The notes under the pieces are model-generated. The model did not search any database. It was not told the DNA's origin and saw nothing but the letters and a program-made list of their open reading frames with translations. Of a DNA stretch of 64,000 nucleotides, positions 7,562 to 17,840 are shown piece after piece. How positions within the stretch are numbered: the stretch's first letter is position 1; every line of letters begins with the position of its first letter. The DNA is from Yamagishiella unicocca (taxonomy: Eukaryota; Chlorophyta; Chlorophyceae; Chlamydomonadales; Volvocaceae): the NCBI GenBank assembly GCA_003116995.1, contig BDSL01000060.1, forward strand, positions 575,526 through 639,525. Reading direction: 5' to 3'. Made by a program: the position numbers and the translations under genes.

Positions 7562-10243
7562 ATGGCCGATAAGAAATTAGCCCCCGAGTGTGAAAGGCTG
7601 GCTGTTTTGTTCCCAATTGTAATTAAGTGCGCGGTTCAGCTTGACGTGAAGTGCGACAGAGGCGGAAAGGGAAAAATGGCATGGACGCGCTCTTATCAGA
7701 CGCTGAGGGAGCAGTGGCCGACCCTCACCTTAAGCGATCAAGAAACAATTGCCGCCGTGCTGGAATCGCGTCCTTCGTCACAGCGCTGGCAGTGGGAGGA
7801 CTTCGGGCCAGGTGGCGTTTTCGATGGCGGTGTATTCGCCATCAACATTCGTCACAAATTCAGAGAACACTTGAAGGGCGCCAAGCACGCCCTCCTGAGC
7901 ATGACCGACCCACCGGTCCCTTCTTGGTGCCAGGAGAAGGCCAAGAAGCGCAGTTACCTGGACCTCATGTTGGAGAAGAACCCGAAGATGGATCAGGAGC
8001 GAGGCATCGAGATCTTAAACGAGATCTACGATGCAGATCATCCTCTTGAGCCACGTCGCGTCAACGACGTCCCGGAGTTCCTACAGGCACTCAGCATTCG
8101 GTCCTGGGACGACCCGAACTACGCATTGTTGACCGGCAAGGGGGCAGGCTTGCGGGAAATGGTGAGTTACGCGGTACGCGTATATCTCCATTTTTGTACA
8201 TACGCGTATATCTCCATTTTCGTACATACGCGTATATCTTCATTTTGTATATACGCGTATACTCCCATTTGTATATACGCGTATACACCTATCATATTGC
8301 ATACGCGTATATGTCGTGTGTCTATATACGCGTATACATATATCTTATTGCATACGCATATATATATGTGTACCTTATGATTCTCTTATATTTCCTTTCA
8401 TCGCAGCTTGAGGAGGTCTTCGAGGATGCTCCGGCAGACCCATTCGAGTACCCAGACTGCCGCATGCCATGGGTCATACGCCACGACGCTGACGACCGGC
8501 AACTAGCGATGGATGCGCGTGCATGGTGTGAGCACGTCATGGGGGTCATGGGGACCCTCCGTTTGGAGCTGCGTCTTAAGCGCAAGCACGTCAAATGGCA
8601 TGACGGGTTCAAGATGCTGGTGGTGCAAAACTTCCAGCGTCTGACCAAGTGGCTCGCTGAGCAAAAAAAGCAAGTCATTGCAATTGACAATCCCCCCCAT
8701 GTGTGGGGAATCGGAGATGTCCTCGTGCCGAAGGAGATTTCGCGTCTCCTCTCCCACGCGCGTAATGCCCGATTGGAACCCCGCGCCGAGTGGCATGCGA
8801 GGGAGGCGGAGTACAAGAACGACCGTGAGGAGTGGGTCGTTGCAACATGGTCAAGACGAAGAAGAGACCAAAATCGGAGAAGCCCAAGAAGATGGCAAAG
8901 CCGGTATGTTACATGCCTAATAACTGTGTAGTCAGATGACAAACATGCCATATTATTATTTGCTTTACATGTAAGCGTATACGACACGGATCGGATATAT
9001 ACGCATAAGATATATTGATAGCCCCCCCTCCGCCTCCGATTCAGGCTCTTCCGGCCCCACCTCCTCTGCCTCCCCTTCCCCCTCCTCTGCCTCCCCTTCC
9101 CCCTCCTCCGCCCCTTCCTATTCGGCCGCGCTGTACCAGCAGCTCAGGGATGCGCACATCTACGTCACGATGCACGCGCTGGTGCCAGCGCTGCAGAGCG
9201 TCGACATCTTCATCAAGCTCTGCCAGAGCCGTGACCTGTACATCGGCGAGCTGGCTTCAGCGCTTGCGCGCCTCAAGGACCAGCTCCGCATGATGTACCT
9301 CACCCCAGCAACCCGCTACCAGACCGTGGAGTTCACCAGCTTCCAGGAGCTGGTGCCCGAGAATGAGGACATTGAGGGCACATGCTGGGAGTACGGGGGC
9401 GAGGACGGCTCTGAGCAGATTGGTATCAGCAGTGGCGGCGTGTTCCATCCATTCACGGCCGTGCCCTCACATGGTGGACGAGGCGGCCGCGCTCGTGGCG
9501 CGCTGCCTGTAGGCCTGACGCCGCTGCTCCTCTCTGACGTCATTACGTCGGTGCAGGCGGCCGTCTCACCGGCTGTCCAGGTGCTGATCGATGAGCTTAC
9601 GGAGCGTTTCCCACCGCACCCCCTCCTGAGCGCGATGTCCATTGTCTACAGCGTGTACTGGGAGGACAAGCCAGCGGTGCAGGACTTCCAGGCCAAACTT
9701 AAGACCATTAAAGACCACTATTGCCAGGAGCGCGTGGGGGCTGACGGCAGCAAGGTGCCGCCGTTGCTTGATGGCACAGTGCTTGATGGGCAGGCATCGA
9801 CCTTCGTCAGCGTCATGACGGCGCTGGGCGCCGAGGCTCGCCTCAAGCGGATGCGGGAGCGCACAGCACAGCAGCGGCAGGCAGCGGTGGAAGGCGAGCA
9901 GGCGAGCAAGCGCGCACATCGTGCGATGCTGGAGGACTCGCCGACCTTGCAGCTGTGGCAGCGGATCAGCAACACGCCGGGCATTGAGGCCGGGTTGACT
10001 GAGTTCATGGCTCTGGCCAAGCTGGTTTTTGTGATGGTGCCGGGGTCAGTTGAGGATGAGAGGCGCTTCTCGGCCATGGCGTTTGTGCAGGACCCAACCC
10101 GCAACCGCCTGGATGGGCACTTGGCGCTGTGCGTGCGCATGTTCACGCAGGATCTGTTTGACCTGCGCACGTTCCCCTTCGAGGCTGCGCTGGAGAAGTG
10201 GAAGGAGAGCAGCAGCAGGGGCCGGTACATGATGAACCGGTAG
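7562..10243 (+). CDS. predicted chimeric protein: unknown N-terminal domain fused to hAT transposase C-terminus
   Basis: Three exons: 7562-8161, 8407-8903 and 9022-10243 (donors GTGAGT and GTATGT; acceptors TCGCAG and GATAG). Together they give 2319 bp, 772 residues and no internal stop. The start has a good context (GAACATGG). Residues 1 to about 366 match no family I recognise. They are rich in Trp, Arg and acidic residues, with RSYQTLREQWPTLTLSDQET and WHDGFKMLVVQNFQRLTKWL as distinctive stretches. A Ser/Pro linker (about 367-397) follows. From about 398 the protein is hAT: ALYQQLRDAHIYVTMHALVP, IKLCQSRDLYIGELASAL, and near 692-730 the dimerisation block PGSVEDERRFSAMAFVQDP then RNRL. Exon 2 has an alternative frame with a Lys-rich end (KTKKRPKSEKPKKMAKP) that might be the ancestral reading. 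The fusion is inferred from splice sites and frame. Transcripts would decide it. Confidence 0.6.
8162..8406 (+). repeat. intron 1 of chimeric gene made of TACGCGTAT-led repeats
   Basis: A 245-bp intron (donor GTGAGT, acceptor TCGCAG), most of it (about 8174-8370) eight degenerate units of 24-27 bp. Each begins TACGCGTAT or a close variant, followed by an AT-rich spacer such as ATCTCCATTTTCGTACA. The repeats stop before the T-rich tract at the acceptor. Confidence 0.85.
8904..9021 (+). other. intron 2 of chimeric gene
   Basis: A 118-bp intron with donor GTATGT and acceptor GATAG. It joins CG to C as an Arg codon and keeps the frame into the hAT C-terminal exon. It holds two degenerate relatives of the palindrome (AAGCGTATACG, ATATACGCATAAG). 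The acceptor has a weak pyrimidine tract, so the exact border is less certain than for intron 1. Confidence 0.5.
9022..9117 (+). repeat. CT-rich low-complexity coding linker at the fusion point
   Basis: Repeats of CCTCCTCTGCCTCCCCTTCC encode a Ser/Pro/Ala-rich linker (for example SASPSPSSASPSPSSAP) just before the first hAT-like residues. The junction between cassette and transposase must lie in or near it. The pyrimidine tract could also serve as a splice-acceptor tract for a downstream AG. Confidence 0.7.
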
Positions 10244-10386
10244 ACTTTAGTTGAGCTAGGTGGCCGGCTGTTCATTATCCTATTTCATGGTTGTTGCAAC
10301 GATTACAGTGGTGTTGTTACTGTTGGGGGTTGGTCCCACCATTTCCTTTGATGAGCGGGTCTGAGAGCCTGAGACCCTGAGAGACC
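10244..10386 (+). other. hAT 3-prime non-coding region
   Basis: Non-coding sequence after the TAG stop, with no recognisable gene. A TGTAA at about 10537-10541, inside the element about 295 bp after the stop, resembles the polyadenylation signal used by many green algae. This is only suggestive. Confidence 0.4.
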
Positions 10387-10502
10387 GGTATTCGCCCCCC
10401 TTTCAAGTTTCGGTATTCGGCCCCCTTTCGAGTTTCGGTATTCGCCCCCCTTTCGAGTTTCGGTATTCGGCCCCCTTTCGAGTTTCGGTATTCGGCCCCC
10501 TG
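10387..10502 (+). repeat. 25-bp subterminal tandem repeat of the hAT element
   Basis: About 4.6 copies of GGTATTCGGCCCCCTTTCGA plus GTTTC, starting at 10387, 10412, 10437, 10462 and 10487. Copies alternate between CGCCCCCC and CGGCCCCC. The position near the right end suggests a transposase-binding subterminal repeat (inference). Confidence 0.9.
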
Positions 10503-10554
10503 CCGACAGGTAGAGGCCTACTTCTGTGAGAGGACTTGTAATTTAAGGGGGGGT

Positions 10555-10579
10555 CTGGGGGGGGCGAAGCCCCCCCCAG
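10555..10579. repeat. G8/C8 perfect hairpin near the hAT right end
   Basis: CTGGGGGGGGC, loop GAA, GCCCCCCCCAG: an 11-bp perfect stem with a 3-base loop, about 85 bp inside the right terminus. The G-run could also form quadruplex-type structures. Confidence 0.85.
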
Positions 10580-10662
10580 CGCCTCACAGAAAAGGAACAG
10601 AAAATTAGTCCGGACGGAAAACTCGTTCCTCATAAGTAACCAAAAAATTCCCCGGCCAAAAC

Positions 10663-10678
10663 CAAAAAAAAATCACTG
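10663..10678 (-). repeat. hAT right terminal inverted repeat
   Basis: CAAAAAAAAATCACTG, the exact reverse complement of 1452-1467. Confidence 0.95.
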
Positions 10679-10686
10679 ACCAGCAG
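10679..10686. repeat. 8-bp target site duplication, right copy
   Basis: ACCAGCAG, identical to 1444-1451. The satellite monomer continues as ATGGCAAGAAGGACC straight afterwards. Confidence 0.95.
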
Positions 10687-11409
10687 ATGGCAAGAAGGAC
10701 CTGAAAATGGCCATGGTGGTTAGCAAAGCACAAAGCAACGAGCTAACCGCCTAGGTTTGCCTTGTCCTACAGGTGCAGTGCCTTGACCCAATGACACCAA
10801 ACTTGCGCTTTGATCTTTCAATGATATTTATAATCAATACCGAAAGTCTTGGGGCCAGCAGCAGACGGCAAGAGGTATCTGAAAATGGCCATGGTGGTTA
10901 GCAAAGCACAGAGCAACGAGCTAAACGCCCAGGTTTGCCTTGTCCTACAAGTTCAGTGCCTTGACCAAATGACACCAAACTTGCGCTTTGATCTTAAAAT
11001 GATATTTATAATCAATACCGAAAGTTCTTAGGCCAGCAGCAGACGGCAAAAGGGACCTGAAAATGGCCATGGTGGTTAGCAAAGCACAGAGCAATGAGCT
11101 AACTGCCCAGGTTTGCCTTGTCCTACAGGTGCAGTGCCTTGACCAAATGGCACCAAACTTGCGCTTTGATATTTCAATGATATTTATAATCAACACCGAA
11201 AGTTTTTGGGGCCAGCAGCAAACCGCAAGGGGTACCTGAAAATGGCCATGGTGGTTAGCAAAGCACAGAGCAACGAGCTAACCGCCCAGGTTTGCCTTGT
11301 CCTACAAGTTCAGTGCCTTGACCAAATGGCACCAAACTTGCGCTTTGATCTTTCAATGATATTTATAATCAATACCGAAAGTTTTTGGGGCCAGCAGCAG
11401 ATGGCAGAA

Positions 11410-11525
11410 GGTATCTGAAAATGGCCATGGTGGTTAGCAAAGCACAGAGCAACGAGCTAACTGCCCAGGTATCTGAAAATGGCCATGGTGGTTAGCAAAG
11501 CACAGAGCAACGAGCTAACCGCCCA
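11410..11525 (+). repeat. 58-bp partial-monomer duplication, site 1
   Basis: GGTATCTGAAAATGGCC starts at 11410 and again at 11468. The first copy is cut at CCCAGGT, where the shared GGT links it to the next. The same junction occurs at 12361/12419. Confidence 0.9.
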
Positions 11526-12360
11526 GGTTTGCCTTGTCCTACAAGTTCAGTGCCTTGACCAAATGACACCAAAGTTGCGCTTTGATCTTTCAATGATATT
11601 TATAATCAATACCGAAAGTTTTTGGGGCCAGCAGCAGACGGCAAAAGGGACCTGAAAATGGCCATGGTGGTTAGCAAAGCACAGAACAATGAGCTAACTG
11701 CCCAGGTTTGCCTTGTCCTACAGGTGCAGTGCCTTGACCAAATGACACCAAACTTGCGCTTTGATCTTTCAATGATATTTATAATCAATACCGAAAGTTC
11801 TTAGGCCAGCAGCAAACCGCAAGAGGTACCTGAAAATGGCCATGGTGGTTAGCAGAGCACAGAGCAACAAGCTAACTGCCCAGGTTTGCCTTGTCCTACA
11901 GGTGCAGTGCCTTGACCAAATGGCACCAAACTTGCGCTTTGATCTTTCAATGATATTTATAATCAACACCGAAAGTTTTTGGGGCCAGCAGCAAACCGCA
12001 AGGGGTACCTGAAAATGGCCATGGTGGTTAGCAAAGCACAGAGCAACGAGCTAACCGCCCAGGTTTGCCTTGTCCTACAAGTTCAGTGCCTTGACCCAAT
12101 GACACCAAACTTGCGCTTTGATCTTTCAATGATATTTATAATCAATACCGAAAGTTTTTGGGGCCAGCAGCAGATGGCAAAAGGTATCTGAAAATGGCCA
12201 TGGTGGTTAGCAAAGCACAGAGCAACGAGCTAACTGCCCAGGTTTGCCTTGTCCTACAGGTGCAGTGCCTTGACCAAATGACACCAAACTTGCGCTTTGA
12301 TCTTTCAATGATGTTTATAATCAATACCGAAAGTCTTGGGGCCAGCAGCAGATGGCAAAA

Positions 12361-12476
12361 GGTATCTGAAAATGGCCATGGTGGTTAGCAAAGCACAGAG
12401 CAACGAGCTAACCGCCCAGGTATCTGAAAATGGCCATGGTGGTTAGCAAAGCACAGAGCAACGAGCTAACTGCCCA
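12361..12476 (+). repeat. 58-bp partial-monomer duplication, site 2
   Basis: GGTATCTGAAAATGGCC at 12361 and 12419, the same truncated junction as at 11410. The shared breakpoint, 951 bp away, argues for copying of a larger block rather than two independent events. Confidence 0.9.
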
Positions 12477-15400
12477 GGTTTGCCTTGTCCTACAGGTGCA
12501 GTGCCTTGACCAAATGGCACCAAACTTGCGCTTTGATCTTTCAATGATATTTATAATCAATACCGAAAGTTCTTAGGCCAGCAGCAAACCGCAAGAGGTA
12601 CCTGAAAATGGCCATGGTGGTTAGCAGAGCACAGAGCAACGAGCTAACTGCCCAGGTTTGCCTTGTCCTACAGGTGCAGTGCCTTGACCCAATGACACCA
12701 AAGTTGCGCTTTGATCTTTCAATGATATTTATAATCAATACCGAAAGTGTTGGGGCCACCAGCAGATGGCAAGAAGGACCTGAGAATGGCCATGGTGGTT
12801 AGCAAAGCACAGAGCAATGAGCTAACCGCCCAGGTTTGCCTTGTACTACAGGTGCAGTGCCTTGACCAAATGGCACCAAACTTGCGCTTTGATCTTTAAA
12901 TGATATTTATAATCAATACCGAAAGTTCTTAGGCCAGCAGCAAACCGCAAGGGGTACCTGAATATGGCCATGGTGGTTAGCAGAGCACAGAGCAACGAGC
13001 TAACTGCCCAGGTTTGCCTTGTCCTACAGGTGCAGTGCCTTGACCCAATGACACCAAACTTGCGCTTTGATCTTTCAATGATATTTATAATCAATACCGA
13101 AAGTGTTGGGGCCACCAGCAGATGGCAAGAAGGACCTGAAAATGGCCATGGTGGTTAGCAAAGCACAGAGCAACGAGCTAACCGCCCAGGTTTGCCTTGT
13201 CCTACAGGTGCAGTGCCTTGACCAAATGACACCAAAGTTGCGCTTTGATCTTTCAATGATATTTATAATCAATACCGAAAGTGTTGGGGCCACCAGCAGA
13301 TGGCAAGAAGGACCTGAGAATGGCCATGGTGGTAGCAAAGCACAGAGCAATGAGCTAACCGCCCAGGTTTGCCTTGTCCTACAGGTGCAGTGCCTTGACC
13401 AAATGGCACCAAACTTGCGCTTTGATCTTTAAATGATATTTATAATCAATACCGAAAGTGTTGGGGCCACCAGCAGATGGCAAGAAGGACCTGAAAATGG
13501 CCATGGTGGTTAGCAAAGCACAGAGCAACGAGCTAACCGCCCAGGTTTGCCTTGTCCTACAGGTGCAGTGCCTTGACCAAATGGCACCAAACTTGCGCTT
13601 TGATCTTTAACTGATATTTATAATAAATATCGAAAGTTCTTAGGCCAGCAGCAAACCGCAAGAGGTACCTGAAAATGGCCATGGTGGTTAGCAGAGCACA
13701 GAGCAACGAGCTAACTGCCCAGGTTTGCCTTGTCCTACAGGTGCAGTGCCCTAACCCAATGACACCAAAGTTGCGCTTTGATCTTTCAATGATATTTATA
13801 ATCAATACCGAAAGTGTTGGGGCCAGCAGCAGATGGCAAGAAGGACCTGAAAATGGCCATGGTGGTTAGCAAAGCACAAAGCAACGAGCTAACCGCCTAG
13901 GTTTGCCTTGTCCTACAGGTGCAGTGCCTTGACCAAATGACACCAAACTTGCGCTTTGATCTTTCAATGATATTTATAATCAATACCGAAAGTCTTGGGG
14001 CCAGCAGCAGACGGCAAAAGGGACCTGAAAATGGCCATGGTGGATAGCAAAGCACAGAGCAATGAGCTAACTGCCCAGGTTTGCCTTGTCCTACAGGTGC
14101 AGTGCCTTGACCAAATGACACCAAACTTGCGCTTTGATCTTTCAATGATGTTTATAATCAACACCGAACGTTTTTGGGGCCAGCAGCAAACCGCAAGGGG
14201 TACCTGAAAATGGCCATGGTGGTTAGCAAAGCACAGAGCAACGAGCTAACCGCCCAGGTTTGCCTTGTCCTACAAGTTCAGTGCCTTGACCATATGACAC
14301 CAAACTTGCGCTTTGATCTTTAAATGATATTTATAATCAATACCGAAAGTTTTTGGGGCCAGCAGCAAACCGCAAGGGGTACCTGAAAATGGCCATGGTG
14401 GTTAGCAAAGCACAGAGCAACGAGCTAACCGCCCAGGTTTGCCTTGTCCTACAAGTTCAGTGCCTTGACCAAATGACACCAAACTTGCGCTTTGATCTTT
14501 AAATGATATTTATAATCAATACCGAAAGTTTTTGGGGCCAGCAGCAAACCGCAAGGGGTACCTCAAAATGGCCATGGTGGTTAGCAAAGCACAGAGCAAC
14601 GAGCTAACCGCCCAGGTTTGCCTTGTCCTACAAGTTCAGTGCCTTGACCAAATGACACCAAACTTGCGCTTTGATCTTTCAATGATATTTATAATCAATA
14701 CCGAAAGTGTTGGGGCCACCAGCAGATGGCAAGAAGGACCTGAGAATGGCCATGGTGGTAGCAAAGCACAGAGCAATGAGCTAACCGCCCAGGTTTGCCT
14801 TGTCCTACAGGTGCAGTGCCTTGACCAAATGGCACCAAACTTGCGCTTTGATCTTTAAATGATATTTATAATCAATACCGAACGTTTTTGGGGCCACCAG
14901 CAGATGGCAAGAAGGACCTGAAAATGGCCATGGTGGTTAGCAAAGCACAGAGCAACGAGCTAACCGCCCAGGTTTGCCTTGTCCTACAAGTTCAGTGCCT
15001 TGACCAAATGACACCAAACTTGCGCTTTGATCTTTAAATGATATTTATAATCAATACCGAAAGTTTTTGGGGCCAGCAGCAAACCGCAAGGGGTACCTGA
15101 AAATGGCCATGGTGGTTAGCAAAGCACAGAGCAACGAGCTAACCGCCCAGGTTTGCCTTGTCCTACAAGTTCAGTGCCTTGACCAAATGACACCAAACTT
15201 GCGCTTTGATCTTTAAATGATATTTATAATCAATACCGAAAGTTTTTGGGGCCAGCAGCAAACCGCAAGGGGTACCTCAAAATGGCCATGGTGGTTAGCA
15301 AAGCACAGAGCAACGAGCTAACCGCCCAGGTTTGCCTTGTCCTACAAGTTCAGTGCCTTGACCAAAGGACACCAAACTTGCGCTTTGATCTTTAAATGAT

Positions 15401-17840
15401 ATTTATAATCAATACCGAAAGTTTTTGGGGCCAGCAGCAAACCGCAAGGGGTACCTGAAAATGGCCATGGTGGTTAGCAAAGCACAGAGCAACGAGCTAA
15501 CCGCCCAGGTTTGCCTTGTCCTACAAGTTCAGTGCCTTGACCAAATGACACCAAACTTGCGCTTTGATCTTTAAATGATATTTATAATCAATACCGAAAG
15601 TTTTTGGGGCCAGCAGCAAACCGCAAGGGGTACCTGAAAATGGCCATGGTGGTTAGCAAAGCACAGAGCAACGAGCTAACCGCCCAGGTTTGCCTTGTCC
15701 TACAAGTTCAGTGCCTTGACCAAATGACACCAAACTTGCGCTTTGATCTTTAAATGATATTTATAATCAATACCGAAAGTTTTTGGGGCCAGCAGCAAAC
15801 CGCAAGGGGTACCTCAAAATGGCCATGGTGGTTAGCAAAGCACAGAGCAACGAGCTAACCGCCCAGGTTTGCCTTGTCCTACAAGTTCAGTGCCTTGACC
15901 AAAGGACACCAAACTTGCGCTTTGATCTTTAAATGATATTTATAATCAATACCGAAAGTTTTTGGGGCCAGCAGCAAACCGCAAGGGGTACCTGAAAATG
16001 GCCATGGTGGTTAGCAAAGCACAGAGCAACGAGCTAACCGCCCAGGTTTGCCTTGTCCTACAAGTTCAGTGCCTTGACCAAATGACACCAAACTTGCGCT
16101 TTGATCTTTAAATGATATTTATAATCAATACCGAAAGTTTTTGGGGCCAGCAGCAAACCGCAAGGGGTACCTGAAAATGGCCATGGTGGTTAGCAAAGCA
16201 CAGAGCAACGAGCTAACTGCCCAGGTTTGCCTTGTCCTACAGGTGCAGTGCCTTGACCCAATGACACCAAACTTGCGCTTTGATCTTTCAATGATATTTA
16301 TAATCAATACCGAAAGTGTTGGGGCCACCAGCAGATGGCAAGAAGGACCTGAAAATGGCCATGGTGGTTAGCAAAGCACAGAGCAACGAGCTAACTGCCC
16401 AGGTTTGCCTTGTCCTACAGGTGCAGTGCCTTGACCCAATGACACCAAACTTGCGCTTTGATCTTTCAATGATATTTATAATCAATACTGAAAGTGTTGG
16501 GGCCACCAGCAGATGGCAAGAAGGACCTGAAAATGGCCATGGTGGTTAGCAAAGCACAGAGCAACGAGCTAACCGCCCAGGTTTGCCTTGTCCTACAGGT
16601 GCAGTGCCTTGACCAAATGGCACCAAACTTGCGCTTTGATCTTTAAATGATATTTATAATCAATACCGAAAGTTTTTGGGGCCAGCAGCAAACCGCAAGG
16701 GGTACCTGAAAATGGCCATGGTGGTTAGCAAAGCACAGAGCAACGAGCTAACTGCCCAGGTTTGCCTTGTCCTACAGGTGCAGTGCCTTGACCCAATGAC
16801 ACCAAACTTGCGCTTTGATCTTTCAATGATATTTATAATCAATACCGAAAGTGTTGGGGCCACCAGCAGATGGCAAGAAGGACCTGAAAATGGCCATGGT
16901 GGTTAGCAAAGCACAGAGCAACGAGCTAACTGCCCAGGTTTGCCTTGTCCTACAGGTGCAGTGCCTTGACCCAATGACACCAAACTTGCGCTTTGATCTT
17001 TAAATGATATTTATAATCAATACCGAAAGTTTTTGGGGCCAGCAGCAAACCGCAAGGGGTACCTGAAAATGGCCATGGTGGTTAGCAAAGCACAGAGCAA
17101 CGAGCTAACTGCCCAGGTTTGCCTTGTCCTACAGGTGCAGTGCCTTGACCCAATGACACCAAACTTGCGCTTTGATCTTTCAATGATATTTATAATCAAT
17201 ACCGAAAGTGTTGGGGCCACCAGCAGATGGCAAGAAGGACCTGAAAATGGCCATGGTGGTTAGCAAAGCACAGAGCAACGAGCTAACCGCCCAGGTTTGC
17301 CTTGTCCTACAGGTGCAGTGCCTTGACCAAATGGCACCAAACTTGCGCTTTGATCTTTAAATGATATTTATAATCAATACCGAAAGTTTTGGGGCCACCA
17401 GCAAACCGCAAGGGTACCTGAAAATGGCCATGGTGGTTAGCAAAGCACAGAGCAACGAGCTAACTGCCCAGGTTTGCCTTGTCCTACAGGTGCAGTGCCT
17501 TGACCCAATGACACCAAACTTGCGCTTTGATCTTTCAATGATATTTATAATCAATACCGAAAGTGTTGGGGCCACCAGCAGATGGCAAGAAGGACCTGAA
17601 AATGGCCATGGTGGTTAGCAAAGCACAGAGCAACGAGCTAACTGCCCAGGTTTGCCTTGTCCTACAGGTGCAGTGCCTTGACCCAATGACACCAAACTTG
17701 CGCTTTGATCTTTCAATGATATTTATAATCAATACCGAAAGTGTTGGGGCCACCAGCAGATGGCAAGAAGGACCTGAAAATGGCCATGGTGGTTAGCAAA
17801 GCACAGAGCAACGAGCTAACCGCCCAGGTTTGCCTTGTCC

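Larger units (their letters stand above)
1452..10678 (+). mobile_element. hAT-superfamily DNA transposon with internal gene cargo
   Basis: A 9227-bp insertion bounded by 16-bp perfect terminal inverted repeats (CAGTGATTTTTTTTTG and its complement) and an 8-bp perfect duplication of satellite sequence. It contains a recognisable hAT transposase in plus-strand exons at 1641-2744, 2918-3315, 5387 to about 5455, and about 9118-10243. Two internal additions are visible: an inverted-repeat element in the intron at about 3519-5386, and a cassette at about 5455-9110 with an HSP70-like gene (minus) and an unknown gene (plus). The 173 bp before the start codon are AT-rich subterminal sequence. The 3-prime 420 bp hold a 25-bp tandem repeat and a G8/C8 hairpin. 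Intact ends suggest a fairly recent insertion. The internal disruption suggests the copy needs transposase supplied from elsewhere (inference). Confidence 0.95.
10687..17840 (+). repeat. divergent satellite zone with higher-order repeats
   Basis: Several monomer types are interleaved. A three-monomer unit of 537 bp recurs: variant CCTCAAAATGG at 15275 and 15812, variant CAAAGGACACC at 15361 and 15898. From 16.1 to 17.8 kb, AGCAGCAAACCGCAAGGGG and ACCAGCAGATGGCAAGAAGG monomers alternate in groups. Confidence 0.85.

Noticed and set aside
9566..10275. Minus-strand open frames opposite the transposase C-terminal exon
   Set aside because: Shadows of the plus-strand hAT dimerisation exon, with no recognisable motif.
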